Shown one piece after another: positions 19,628-30,600 of a DNA stretch of 64,000 nt; position 1 is the first letter of the stretch, and every line of letters begins with the position of its first letter. This stretch comes from Mauremys mutica (taxonomy: Eukaryota > Chordata > Testudines > Geoemydidae). The translations under genes and the position numbers were made by a program. The notes below the pieces were generated by a model, which searched no databases, had not been told where the DNA came from, and saw only the letters and a list, made by a program, of their open reading frames with translations. The stretch lies in NCBI RefSeq assembly GCF_020497125.1, contig NC_059072.1, forward strand, positions 51,928,697-51,992,696. The letters run 5' to 3'.

Positions 19628-19787
19628 TCTGGTACTGAAGTTAGACTTACCTGCCTGTAAGTGCCAGGATCACATCTGGAGCTCTTTTAAAAAATAAGTG
19701 TACATTAGGTGTTCTCCAGTCATCTGGTACAGAGGTTGATTTAAGCCAGGGATCGTCAACCTTTGGCATTCGGCTCACCAGGGTAAG
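19628..19787 (+). repeat. 160-bp duplicated segment, copy 1
   Basis: Matches 21288-21448 with two substitutions and one extra T. It spans the junction between CR1 copy C and the left 41 bp of the MITE at 19747, so the duplication happened after that MITE inserted. Confidence 0.9.
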
Positions 19788-20060
19788 CCCCCTGGCGGGC
19801 TGGACCAGTTTGTTTACCTGACACGTCCGCAGGTTCAGGCGATTGTGGCTCTCACTGGCCATGGCTCGCCATCCTAGGCCAATGGGGGCTGCAGGAAGCA
19901 GCATGGGCTGAGGGTTGTGCTGGCTGCTGCTTCCCGTCACCCCCATTGGCCTGGAGCGGTGACGTGTGGCCAGTGGGAGCCGCAATCAGACGAACCTGCG
20001 GACACAGCCCGCCAGGGGGCTTACCCTGATGAGCCGCATGCCAAAGGTTGCAGATCCCTG
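19747..20060 (+). mobile_element. hAT-type foldback MITE inside CR1-C
   Basis: 314 bp, ends CAGGGATCGTCAACCTTTGG and, inverted, CAGGGATCTGCAACCTTTGG, flanked by a perfect 8-bp duplication ATTTAAGC (19739-19746 and 20061-20068). Same family as 14735-15070. Confidence 0.9.
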
Positions 20061-20515
20061 ATTTAAGCAATAGGTTACATACTGCAATCAGAAGTTCTGC
20101 AATTTCATATTTGAGTTGCTTCAGAACTCTTAGGTGAATATCATCTGGTCCTGGTGACTTTTTTACTCTTTAATTTATCAATTTGTTCCAAAACCTTCTC
20201 TTTTGACACCTCAGTCTAGGACAGTATCTCAGATTTGTCACTTAAAAAGAATGGCTCAGGTGTTGGAATCTCCCTCATTTCTTCTGCAATGAAGACCCAG
20301 GCAAAGAATTTATTTAGCTTCTCTGCAGTTGCCTTCTCTTCCGTGAGAACCTTTTAGCACCTTGTTCATCCAGTGGCTCCAATGATTGTTTGGCAGCCTC
20401 TCTACTTCTGAAGTACTTACATTTTTGTGCTGTTAGTTTTTGTGTCTTTTGCTAGTTGTTTTTCAGATTCTTTTTTGTCCTGCATAATTACTGTTTTACA
20501 CTTGACTTGTCAGAG

Positions 20516-20792
20516 GGCTTGTCTACATTTACATTTTCTAGCACTCTAACTTGCTGGCTCGGGAGGGTGAAAAATCACCCCCCTGAGCACACCAAGTTTG
20601 AGCACTTTAAAGTGCTCGTGTGGACAGGCTCCGAGTGCTGGGAGCCGTGCTCCCAGCGCTCAGAGCTATTCCCCTCATGAAGGTGGATTACTAGGAGTGC
20701 TGGGAGAGCTCTTTCCCAGCACTCACGCATGTCCACACTCACGCTTCAAAGCACTGCCGCGGGAGCTTTGAAGTTTCTAGTGTAGACATAGC
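20516..20792. mobile_element. MITE with GGCTTGTCTACA ends inside CR1-C
   Basis: 277 bp with ends GGCTTGTCTACA and, inverted, GCTATGTCTACA. CAGAG occurs on both sides (20511-20515 and 20793-20797), and the CR1 sequence reads through once one CAGAG is removed, which supports a 5-bp target duplication. The interior has inverted AGCACTTTAAAGTGCT and CTGGGAGC motifs. The superfamily is not certain: the ends resemble Harbinger-like MITEs, but a 5-bp duplication does not fit. Confidence 0.75.
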
Positions 20793-21287
20793 CAGAGTTT
20801 GTGCTCCTTTCTATTGTCCTCAGCTGGATTTGACTTCCATTTTTTAAAGGATGGCTTTTTGCTCCTAACTGCCTCTTTTGCTCTGTTGTTTAGCCATGCT
20901 GGAATATTTTTGGTCCTCTTGCTGTGTTTTTTTTTTTATTTGGGGTATACATTTAATTTGAGCCTTTATTATGTTGTTTTTTAAAAGTTTCCATGCAGCT
21001 TCCAGGAAACTCTTGCATTTCACTCTTGTGACTGTTTCTTTTCATTTCCATTTAACTGCTCCCTGATTTTTGTATAGTTCCCCTTTTTGTAGTTAAATGC
21101 TACTGTGGTGGGTTTGTTTAGTATTTCCCCCCTACAGGGATGTTAAATTTAATTATGTTATTGTCACTATTACTGAGCAGTTCAGCTCTATTCACCTCTT
21201 GGACCAGATCCTATACGCCAGTTAGGACTTAATCAAGAATTGCCTCTTCCCTTTTGCGTTCCAAGACAACAGAAATTTGATGTAACT

Positions 21288-21448
21288 TCTGGTACTGAAG
21301 TTAGACTTACCTGCCTGTAAGTGCCAGGATCACATCTGGAGCCCTTTTAAAAAATAAGTGTACATTAGGTGTCCTCCAGTCATCTGGTACAGAGGTTGAT
21401 TTAAGCCAGGGATCGTCAACCTTTTGGCATTCGGCTCACCAGGGTAAG
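21288..21448 (+). repeat. 160-bp duplicated segment, copy 2
   Basis: The distal copy of 19628-19787. It abuts the 5' limit of CR1-C and stops within the MITE left end (after GGGTAAG), so neither edge corresponds to a transposon terminus. Confidence 0.9.
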
Positions 21449-21803
21449 AAATTTTAAAAATGGAGTGAAATCAGGAAGGAAAAGAATATATAACAAAAGG
21501 AAGAGACATAATTTCTTAAAAAATTACTAAATTGGAAGCTAATTGACAGTATGTTACAACTAAGTATGGTGCATGACAGACATTACACGACTTTATTAAA
21601 TTAAGTTGCAGCGGTCATGTCTCAGGGGAGACTGGCAGGTTGGGATTGCTACACAGGTGTTTCATCTGGGTTTGCAGATTTAATCCTCAAACTCGTAGGT
21701 GTAGGGTATTTTTTCAAATGATGGTGACAATCTATATCTGATTGGACATAATGTATTCTGTAAAAATTGATATGTAATATTTACTGATGATATAAAATAG
21801 TAT
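21449..21803. other. unassigned AT-rich DNA
   Basis: Nothing recognisable between the duplicated segment and CR1 copy D. Confidence 0.4.
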
Positions 21804-23023
21804 TTAAGAACACAAGAATGGCCATACTGGGTCAGACCAAAGATCCATCTAGCCAACTATCCTGTCTTACGACAGTGGCCAGTCCCATGTGCCCCAGAGG
21901 GAATGAACAGAACAGGTAATCATCAAGTGATCCATGCCCTGTCACCCATTCCGAGCTTCTGGCAGACAGAGGCTAGGGACACCATACCTGCCCATCCTGG
22001 CTAATAGCCATTGATACACCTATCCTCCATGATTTATCTAGTTCTTTTTGGAACCCTGTTATAGTATTGGCCTCACAACATCCTCTGGCAAGGAGTTCCA
22101 CATGTTGACTGTGTGTTGTGTGAAAAAATACTTCCTTTTGTTTGTTTTAAACCTGCTATCTATTAATTTTATTTGGTGGCCCCTAGTTCTTGTGTTATGA
22201 GGAGGAGTAAATAACACTTCCTTATTTACTTTCTCCACACCAGTCATGATTTTATAGACCTCTATCATATCCCCCCATAGTTGTCTCTTTTCCAAGCTGA
22301 AAAGTCCCAGTCCTGTTAATCTCTCCTCATATGGCAGCTGTTCCAAACCACTAAGCATTTTTGTTGCTCTTTTCTGAACCTTTTCCAATTCCAATATATC
22401 TTTTTTTAGATGGGACAACCACATTTGCACGCAGTATTTAAGATGTGGGTGTACCATGGATTTATATAGAGGCAATATGATATTTTCTGTCTTATTATCT
22501 ATTCCTTTCTTAATGCGTCCCAACATTCTGTTTGCTTTTTTGACTGCCACTGCACATTGAGTGGATGTTTTCAGAGAACTATCCACAATGACTCCAATAT
22601 CTCTTTCTTGAGTGGTAACAGCTAAGTTAGACCCCATCATTTTATACATATAGTTAGGATTATGTTTTCCAATGTGCATTACTTTGCATTTATCAATACT
22701 GAATTTCATCTGCCATTTTGTTGCCCAGTCACCCAATTTTGAGAGATCTTTTTGTAGCTCTTTGCAGTCTGCTTGGGACTTAAGTATCTTGAGTAGTTTT
22801 GTATCATCTGCAAATTTTGCCACCTCACTGTTTACTCCTTTTTCCAGATCATCTATAAACAAGTTGACTAGGACTGGTCCCAGTACAGACCCTTGGGGGA
22901 CACCACTGTTTACCTTGCTCCATTCTGAAAACTGACCATTTATTCCTACCCTTTGTTTCCTGTCTTTTAACCAGTTACCAATCCATGAGATAACCTTCCG
23001 TCTTATCCCATGACTGCTTAGTT
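21804..23023 (-). mobile_element. CR1 LINE copy D
   Basis: Minus-strand CR1 of the same subfamily as copy C. The 3' end is at about 21804 (TTAAGAACACAAGAATGGCC on the plus strand) and it is 5'-truncated at about 23023 in the RT. Fewer lesions than copy C suggest it is younger. Confidence 0.9.
22059..22862 (-). pseudogene. CR1 ORF2 C-terminal half (copy D), 267 open codons
   Basis: Starts inside the palm ([25 protein letters not shown], the catalytic Asp pair being intact) and continues with [93 protein letters not shown] and [11 protein letters not shown]. The frame is uninterrupted over 804 bp, but endonuclease, fingers and half of the palm are missing by 5' truncation. An internal Met is the apparent start. 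It is not expected to make a working enzyme. Confidence 0.9.
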
Positions 23024-23429
23024 AACATTTGTAGTTAAAATTTTATTTATCAAAAAATTGTATTTTAGCTTTTGAAGACAACCTGGAAGAATGTGACTCC
23101 AATAAAGATCCATGGTGCTCAGGCAGGTGGATGTTGTTGATTCGTATCTTATAAAAATAACCACTGTACTTGAGCTTGCAGTGGTTGTGGCTGAATTTAC
23201 AAGCCATACAGAGATGTTTGCTTTCATATAAGAGAGCAAGACTGCGACAAAGAATTGATTTTCCTTTTTAATCTTATAACCTGTCTGTAAATATTGATCA
23301 TGCTAAGTGCATTGTAGTCTACCTCTTTAGGTTAATTTAATTAAATTTTGCATTTCTATAATACCCTTTAATACAGAAGGATCCCAGAACACTTTACAAA
23401 TCTAGATAACTGTATTAACATCAGTGCAT
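23024..23429. other. unassigned AT-rich DNA
   Basis: No gene recognised between CR1 copy D and the LTR-like repeat. Confidence 0.4.
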
Positions 23430-24237
23430 TATGGTGGCATTACACCAGCCTAACAAAATAAGAATTTGTGTCTGGGGCAGCTGCCTCACACAGGCAGAAG
23501 AAGGGTTAATGCAGCCTTGGGGAGACTGTGCAGATCCCAGCCAATCAGAAGAGGGTTTATTGAGCCAGGCAATAGGGAGAAGGCTTAGTGGAGGCTCAGG
23601 GTCAGGCTGGCCTAAATAAGAAGAGCTGCTGAGCAGAATAGAGGCAGTCTCTCCCCGGAGGCCAAGGAGGAGGACTGGCTGCCCTGTAGGAGGGTTGAGA
23701 GAGACATCGCCATGGAAAGAGCAATACTGGGCAGGGTTAGGGGAGCAAGAGGGAGCTCCAGCCTGACAGCTGCCAGACTTAGGCCCTGATACAAGGGTGG
23801 AGAAGGTGGAGAAGGTGCTAGGACTGCGGGGAAGTGGCCCAGGGAAACAGACAGTGGAGTAGGAGGAGGGGCAGTACATAGCTGCCAGCTATATGGTCCC
23901 TGGGCTGGGACCCGGAGTAGCGTGTGGGCCCAGGTCCCCTCCTTTACCCCCCCCCACTTGCCACCGAGAAGAGTGGTTAGTGCATGGACTGCAGGTTGCC
24001 ACTGAGGCAAGTGGATGGACTGAGGACTGTCGGGTCCCCCGAAACTGGGGACAGAACTGAGTGGGGCACAGCCAGAGGGCTGTGTCCAGAAGAGGACGTC
24101 GGGATCTGGGGAGTGACGTGGTTCCTAGAGGTGGAGGCAAGAGTGATGATGGGCACTGGACGAGAGCGCTACAGTGAAACAAGAGCTAATTCCCAGGAGA
24201 GCCAGCAGGAGGTGCCGCTGTCCCACCTCGTTACAGT
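23430..24237 (+). repeat. LTR-like GC-rich interspersed repeat
   Basis: About 800 bp of GC-rich DNA ending in CGTTACA. It contains a CCAAT-box-like AGCCAATCAG (about 23538) and a TATA-like TAAATAAG about 75 bp downstream, followed by a G+A-rich stretch. From memory it resembles a moderately repeated reptilian element with TGTAAC...GTTACA ends; a solo LTR is possible. The left end is eroded (CATTACACC) and no target duplication is seen. The 132-152-codon frames in it are not supported. Confidence 0.45.
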
Positions 24238-24764
24238 GTGTCTGTGTTTTTGTGTGTCTTCAGAATCCATTCTTACTATGCATATTGTAAAGGGTCATGA
24301 CCACTTACAGCACTACATAAATAACTAAATGTAAGACAGCTTTGCTAAGTTTCACTCATCCACTTTCCTGTGGGGAGTAATATTTCTGACAAGTGAATAA
24401 AATATCATTGATTTTTTCATTATCATTGTCAACTTCATAAGGGTGGAGAAGTAGGGGTTGTGCCTGGACTGGTAAATTTCCAAGAGAATTTTACAAGGTT
24501 GACATAAAATTATTTTTTTTTATTTCCTGTTTCCCCTCCAAACTGAAATCTAGCTGACTATAGATTTGAAAACAATTGTTCTTTTATTACTCGCTGCAAC
24601 ATTTCACAATAATTTAGGCCAAAGAAGTGAGGAAGAATATATCTAATTGAAATTACAAGGAAATTATAGGTAGGCAGAAGGTAATTACAAGATTTGTACT
24701 TTTGAGGGCACTAGTGCTGCTACTACTACTTTTGAAAAAAGTGCCAAAGTGTGACAGCCACTAT
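24238..24764. other. unassigned DNA
   Basis: AT-rich, nothing recognisable. Confidence 0.4.
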
Positions 24765-24845
24765 TCTGAGTAACTGAGGACTGATCTCCATATCTGAAAG
24801 CACGAGTCTCCACAGCTTGAGCTAAACAGCCAGGCTCTGTATGGA
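24765..24845 (-). repeat. tRNA-derived SINE fragment
   Basis: On the minus strand, GCCTGGCTGTTTAGCTCAAG contains an A-box-like TAGCTCAAGCTGTGGAG, and GGAGATCAGTCCTC resembles a B box. A related sequence lies at 30530-30600. It is degenerate and not a foldable functional tRNA. Confidence 0.5.
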
Positions 24846-25734
24846 TCCTGTATGGATTAGGCACATATATGGAAATGTAGTACAATCTGAATGTAGTACA
24901 AGGAATTTGGGGGAACCTCAGTTTTGTCTGTCATCCATTAGAAGACATCTCCAACAGGACAGCAGCTGCTAATTCCATACTAGGACTGTCTGTGGGAAGA
25001 ACCCCACCTACTGAATAAGTCCCCAATTCCAGTAAAACCTGGAGATTTCACTGTGGCAATCTCTTCCAAGTACTAACATATCCTAACTTTGCTTAGCCTG
25101 TGAGATTTGACAAGCTAAGATCATAGCCTGACATTGGAAGAAGCTACTCAAAATTGACCTTAAAGATTATGTTATTAGTTTAGCCTAGCTTATTGCAGCT
25201 TCAAATGAGATTGAGGTTAGAAAACCCTTTAATTTATTTTTTTCTGAATTGTAATTAAATTATTCGAGGAGCACAAATATCTGCAAATAATACAATGCTT
25301 TTATACAGTTTTTTAAAAACTTCATGTAGTAATGAAAAAGCACAAGTGCTGATATGTTAAATCACAAACTAATTAAACAGAGGTTGTTGAGAATGACCTT
25401 TGCCTATGGCAGCACTTGTAAGATTCAATTATATTTAAAGGTAAAATATATAATTAATCGACTTGTTTGAAAGCAGTCAGATTGGCTTCAGTAGCTTTCA
25501 GCTGTTTTATCTTGCCTTGTACTCTTGAGAACATACTTCAGTGTTGTAACTTTATGTAAATTTTATAATCGGCGTCATTACTTTCTTTATTTATCTTTTG
25601 CCACATTAACAAGGCAGGGGGCATCAGTTTTCCAGAGTGCCATTCAGTCCTAGGCCATAATTTATTAGTCTTACTCTTCTGTGTCTTCTTTTGCTCCATC
25701 TGTATGAAAATACTTTATTCAGCCGATTTGCAAG
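24846..25734. other. unassigned DNA
   Basis: AT-rich, no gene or repeat identified. Confidence 0.4.
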
Positions 25735-25950
25735 ACCGCTGCCCTCTTCACATTCAAATCCTCCCATCTCTCTCATGATGCCTATAAGAAAGTTACTAAA
25801 TTGTCACTCATGAGCATAAGTTATATGCCCTATGTATTGATATTGAGCATAACCATGCACCACTTCTTCCCCTCCCCTTTCCTGCTATCTACTTGTCTGT
25901 CTTTACACTGTGAGATCCTTGGGGCAATGAATGGTATTATGCAGATACGG
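25735..25950 (+). mobile_element. L2-type LINE 3' tail
   Basis: Reads CATTCAAATCCTCCCATC, then ATGCCTATAAGAAAGTTACTAA, and ACTGTGAGATCCTTGGGGCA. This is the order found at the degraded C-terminus and 3' UTR of L2-type LINEs. Old and without an open frame. Confidence 0.5.
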
Positions 25951-27049
25951 TACCCCTTAAGAATGCTACTCTCTTTCTAAGGGGAAAACTTAATTTACAA
26001 CAACATCCTGCTTTCGCTCTTGTACATCTGTGTTTGGCATTGTTAAAAATGTGCAAGTACATACCGTTCTTAAGTCATTCTGAATCTCAAGGACTTCAGC
26101 TCTTTACATTTTTCCATTTTCAAACTGACAAACCATATTTACGTTTGTAGAAATAACAACTTTTGTTGTTAGCCTTGTTTTCTGAGGAATGGGGATTATG
26201 ATGATAATAATAATCAGTGTCTTTTTATGGCTCTTCCAAGCAAATCAATACCAGAATGCATTGCTACCTTTAAATGGCTATTAACGCCCTACATAACTAT
26301 ACTGCCATCTGAAAAAAGTTTAATAATTAAAAAAGCTTGTTCATAGTAGCAGACTACAAATATCCTTTATGAATTGGAACCTGAGCCAGAAAAGCTGGTG
26401 CCTATTACATTAATTTTTTTTCCAATTTAACTTCAAGGTTGACAGATGCCATCATAAGAAATAATCTGATGAACATCATAACAAATAATCTGAACTATTT
26501 GTAAACATTAACGTGTTCTAACTGTAACTACTCAAGAAAAAAAAATCTGGCTTCCACTGTGGTTCACTCAATGAAACCATCTGAACAATCTTTAGTGATT
26601 GTCGAAAAACCAAAGTATTTGAATGTACTATAAAGAAAGGGGCAGAAAGTAATAATTGCTGTTTAGTTATTATTTTGCAATGTACAAAAGTGTGCTAGGT
26701 ACCTCACAATGCAAATAAGAGGACATAGTCCCTTTAAAACATGATGTAACAAAAGTGGGAAAGTATTTAACAAAACAGTAGGTAGTACCTGGGGGTGAAG
26801 GAGAATGAAACCTCAATAAGGTTGTGTGGTTATCTCCATTAGACTGTTGGTAAGTCACTCCATCACACCTTCAGAGTCAGAAGACACAGGTCCTTGAAAT
26901 GGGTACCTATATCTTAGGTCTGGTATCCCCTAAGGTCACCTGTTGCTAAGGTTTTAAAATTCCATTTTGTCTTGAATTGGGACAAAACATAAAAATTATT
27001 TTTTGTGAAATGAAATATATTCCAAAAAACGTTGTTCCTACCATATAAA
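25951..27049. other. unassigned AT-rich DNA
   Basis: No gene recognised. A mixed run of TGATGATAATAATAAT lies at about 26198-26215. Confidence 0.4.
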
Positions 27050-27270
27050 AATGGTTTGTTCTTCAAGTATGTGTCAGTGTGAATCTCATTGTGGGTGGGC
27101 GTGTGTCTCATGCATGTGAGATCAGAGTACTTTAAATATCAGGGTCCATCAGGGCCTGCTTGTGCTCTCATGAGAGACCATAAAGGGTGGGGCAAATGTG
27201 AGCCTCCCTCAGTTCCCTTTTACCATCCACGTCAGTGAGATGAACCTGGGAAGGGTCTGACTTGCTAGTC
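27050..27270 (+). mobile_element. DIRS-like element, possible 5' terminal region
   Basis: The run of phrases (GTTTGTTCTTCAAGTATG, GTGGGTGGGCGTGTGTC, CCTCCCTCAGTTCCCTTTTACC, then GATGAACCTGG) resembles the 5' region of DIRS-type elements that I recall from turtle genomes. No tyrosine recombinase or RT frame is visible downstream to 28020. A 95-codon frame at 27525-27812 has no domain. The call rests on remembered resemblance only. Confidence 0.35.
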
Positions 27271-28025
27271 TTTAGCTCTGGCTACATCTTCTCAAATTCT
27301 TCAAAATCTACAGGAGTCTTGATCCAATGATAAAAAACTGCCATGAAGGAACTTGACCTCTCCTGGACTGAATATCGATGGTCAATGCACCCTGTACAGG
27401 CCATCTTAACATGCTGGATTCTAAAGCTGTGGGCTTCAAGCCTGCCCAGCCTGTGACAGATTAAGTCTGCTGAAAGATGGGCACAGTAGGTGTCTCTTCT
27501 ATTTAGAAGAGACCCATATTCCTGTTGCTCTCTGCACATGTTCTCACCTTTCCCAAGCAGATCCAGAGCAGAAAGGTCATCTGCCTCTACCTACAGGACT
27601 CAGCCACCATCGCACCAGGAAAGGCACTGGACTGGCCAATAACCATATTGCATGTTGTTGTAGTCTTATTGGTATTACCAGAGTCTGTCTTCAGATGCTT
27701 CTGGGAACTGATCTGCACCGCATTTGAGGAAGAGAAGGAGATCCCATTCCCCAATTGCATCCCTGGCCAGACCAGCAGCACCAGACAGGGAAGAATACCG
27801 AGAGGAATGTGACCTGGGGACAGAACAACAACAATGTCCCACTTCACCACCTCAAGACCTGTTATTTTGGTCACCTGATGAAGCGGTGTCAGCACTGGTA
27901 CTGGTGGTATATGACTTTGTTTCAAGAACATCTCATGAGTATTCCATAGAGTCTAGAAACAGAGAAATCTGTGATACAAAAAGTCTCGTAAGTTATATGC
28001 ATGCCTGGTTGACCAGCTGGTCAGC
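27271..28025. other. unassigned, possibly decayed element interior
   Basis: Moderate GC with several 85-116-codon frames on both strands, none with a recognised motif. It may be internal DNA of the DIRS-like element upstream, but nothing in the translations proves that. Confidence 0.3.
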
Positions 28026-28038
28026 CATCTTCCACATG

Positions 28039-28390
28039 TATCAGAGGGGTAGCCATGTTAGTCTGGATCTGTAAAAGCAGCAAAGAGTCCTGTGGCACCT
28101 TATAGACTAACAGACGTATTGAGCATGAGCTTTCGTGGGTGAATATCCACTTCGTTGGATGCATGTAGTGGAAATTTCCAGAGGCAGGTATAAATACGTA
28201 AGCAAGAAGCAGGCTGGAGATAACGAGGTTAGTTCAATCAGGGAGGATGAGGCCCTCTTCTAGCAGTTGAGGTGTGAACACCAAGGGAGGAGAAACTGCT
28301 TTTGTAGTTGGCTAGCCATTCACAGTCGTTGTTTAATCCTGAGCTGATGGTGTCAAATTTGCAGATGAACTGAAGCTCAGCAGTTTCTCA
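28039..28390 (-). mobile_element. Penelope-like element 3' fragment
   Basis: A 352-bp minus-strand copy of the Penelope 3' end: the last ~50 codons (with the TISSGLNK-like block), the 3' UTR, the hammerhead-like module and the terminal tail. It is flanked by a perfect 13-bp duplication, CATCTTCCACATG, at 28026-28038 and 28391-28403. The coding part is fragmentary and inactive. Confidence 0.9.
28123..28162 (-). ncRNA. hammerhead-ribozyme-like module, copy 4
   Basis: On the minus strand: GCAU, CCAACGA plus A, GUGGAU-AUUC-ACCCAC, GAAAGCUC, AUGC. Relative to the other copies the core G5 reads A and stem II has one mismatch, so this copy is decayed. Confidence 0.4.
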
Positions 28391-28403
28391 CATCTTCCAC
28401 ATG

Positions 28404-28711
28404 GAGACTCTGATAGGTTTATACTTCAGGTCCTCCCATAGGCAGGCCTAGTTTTGTTGATCCCAGTCTCATGCCTGTCAGTTCTCACAGGTGACTCTGT
28501 GAGTTCTGTATGTTCTATGAAAGTGACACCATTGTGTTTAGTTTCTGCATGAGGCATTCTTTATCTTACCATTTAGTTAGGAATACAATCACTAACAAGC
28601 CCATAAAGATATGTGTAACATTTATGAATTAATACAGTAGTTTCTGAATATTCTGTTGTTTCATAGCATTGCATCTGTCACTCTTTTCAATTCTACCCAA
28701 CACATTTCCAA
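28404..28711. other. unassigned DNA
   Basis: Nothing recognisable. Confidence 0.35.
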
Positions 28712-28806
28712 AATGCAGAAATAAAAGGGGTTCAAAGACAGGCAATAAAAATGATGAGCGATGTGGAAACACTTCTACATGAAGAAAGAGTGAAGGGGCT
28801 GAGAAG
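28712..28806 (+). pseudogene. CR1 RT C-terminal relic
   Basis: The plus strand translates as KRGSKTGNKNDERC in one frame, but in another as KGVQRQAIKMMSDVETLLHE then ERVKGLR. The latter matches the CR1 block LERVQRRATKMIRGL...YEERLRELG. It is a short, old fragment with no preserved ends. Confidence 0.55.
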
Positions 28807-30086
28807 AGGCAGTACACATGCTAGTAGGCTGGGACTTCTCAGGTGTTGGAGTGGAATCTGCAGGCTGGTCCAAGGCAGTAGATTCCCCCGTGGTTGAAGA
28901 GGCCACAAAATCAGTCTGTCTAGGACCCAGCAGGAGCCTGGGTATAAGTAAGAAGGAGAAGCTCACAGTATGTTTCTTCGTTAAGAAAAAAAAAAGTTAA
29001 AAGTTGCATCAGTTTATTGAATTATTTTAATTGCATCATCATCTAATAGCTAAACAAACTATATTAGGGTCTATTTGTAATAATGAAACATTTAGTGATA
29101 CTTTTTCATTTAAACATATTTTATTTTATCAACCACATATGAAGAATGAGGAGAGCAGAACAACCATTGAAATGAAATTACTATTTTTCCTACTAGCAGC
29201 ATATTGCATACTAAGGGCTAATGGGAAAATAGAAGATAAAAGCAAACACCAATCTCTGTATTTTTTTTAATTTGTATTAAAAGAACAATACGTTTGCAAA
29301 GTCAAACACTCTAAAGTTAAGAAATGCCAAGTTGAAAGTTGAAACATTTAGATCTGTAGCACAGACCTCTTTCTCGACTGATCTAATGAAGTAATTAATA
29401 GTAGCAGGTTCTGTTAGGCTCTGTATCAACCAGCCAGTATAGGGGAATGGGCATCTACTTTGACAATGGATTTCCCAGGTATTTGCTGGGAAATGCAGCA
29501 AATACAGTAGAGTAATGTTGAAACTCTGGAATTCCAGATTCAATTTCAGGTTCTGGAGGGGAATGACTGCACTAGTGTATATAGGCCCTTTTGCTGCTCC
29601 TCTCCCAGTTTGTCTCCCTCTGTTCCTTTCTCCCCATAGTCTGTTTGTCCTCGTCTGCTTTCCCCACCCCACACACATCTGAACCACCTAGTCTGCCTCT
29701 GTCTGTCCCAACCTGCCCTGTCCTCCTCTCTTGCACTTCCATTCAAGCAAGTCCAAGTACTTCCTCTTATTTCAGGCTCCCTGGATGCCAGCCAGCAGTG
29801 GGGAGTGTGGTGACATTGAGAGTACAGGAGAGACAATCTCCATGTTCTTAGTTCTCAGGCCCAGCCCAGAATGGACCCCTGGCATGCAGAGTAGTAATTG
29901 GTAGAAAAGTTCTGCTGAGCCCCTACATACTCTGTGGCTCGGATGGAGCTTGTGTAACCCCTTAGTCAGTGTGCTATGTGTAGGGAACCGAGAAATCGGT
30001 TTGCCATGGAAAAATGCAGAATTTGCATTTTTACAGAGAATCTTTAGTTTTTACAGTTTGTGAAAAAAATAAAAACATATATTAAC
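28807..30086. other. unassigned DNA
   Basis: No supported gene. The stretch has poly-A/T runs and a C+T-rich stretch at about 29580-29760 that creates the 86-136-codon frames on both strands. Confidence 0.35.
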
Positions 30087-30088
30087 TA

Positions 30089-30348
30089 CAGTGGAACCCA
30101 TTTATCTGATCTAATTGGGCCCGGGACCAGATCAGATAAACAAAAATTTGGATAATCTGGAGACTGGGCAAGGCACTTTGGCCCCAGGCAGCAGACCTTG
30201 GGCTGTCAGCCCCAGGCAGAATCCCTGCTGCCTGGGGCTGACAGCTGGAGCTCTGCCAGGGGCTGAATTCCCATTCTATGGATTATCTGAATTTTGCTTA
30301 TCCGATGTGGCCCCATCCCAATTCAATTGGATAAACGGGGTTCCACTG
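30089..30348. mobile_element. Tigger/Tc1-mariner-type MITE
   Basis: 260 bp with ends CAGTGGAACCC and GGTTCCACTG, flanked by TA at 30087-30088 and 30349-30350. Inverted GATCAGATAAACAAA and GGATAAACGGGG blocks lie near the ends. An internal perfect 18-bp inverted repeat (30202-30219 and 30228-30245) with an 8-nt loop forms a strong hairpin. Confidence 0.85.
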
Positions 30349-30350
30349 TA

Positions 30351-30529
30351 CATTGTGGCTAGGGAAACTAATGTTCAGCATTTCATTTTAAATGCAGAAA
30401 AACGTGGATTTTTATGTTTTTTTATTGGAGAATTTTTGTTTTTTATCACAGAAAACTAGAATCCCTGGTTATGTGTCTCCCTCTGTGCTTGATCCACAGA
30501 GGATGTTGTCTGTTGCAGCTCTTAGCTAG
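30351..30529. other. unassigned DNA
   Basis: Nothing recognisable except poly-T runs. Confidence 0.35.
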
Positions 30530-30600
30530 AGAGCCTGGCTCATTAGCTCAAACTGTAGAACTCATGATTTTAGCTCTGAGGTCCCTCGTTCAGTTTGAGG
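30530..30600 (+). repeat. tRNA-derived SINE fragment
   Basis: GCCTGGCTCATTAGCTCAAA holds an A-box-like element and GGTCCCTCGTTCAGTTTGAG a B-box-like element at tRNA spacing. Related to 24765-24845 in opposite orientation. It does not fold as an intact tRNA. Confidence 0.55.

Larger units (their letters stand above)
18240..21287 (-). mobile_element. CR1 LINE copy C, interrupted by two MITEs
   Basis: A minus-strand CR1 whose 3' end is at about 18240 (plus strand TAAGAACATAAGAATGGC). It runs, with insertions at 19747-20060 and 20516-20792, to about 21287. It is the longest CR1 in the window (about 2.4 kb without insertions) and extends upstream of the RT into the linker. Same subfamily as copy D. 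Many stops and frameshifts make it dead. Confidence 0.85.

Noticed and set aside
23421..24328. ORFs of 97-152 codons suggesting a gene
   Set aside because: Both strands are open over the same GC-rich repeat, no domain is seen, and the sequence resembles an LTR-like repeat.
24765..30600. tRNA genes suggested by A-box and B-box-like motifs
   Set aside because: Neither copy folds into a complete cloverleaf; both look like diverged tRNA-derived SINEs.
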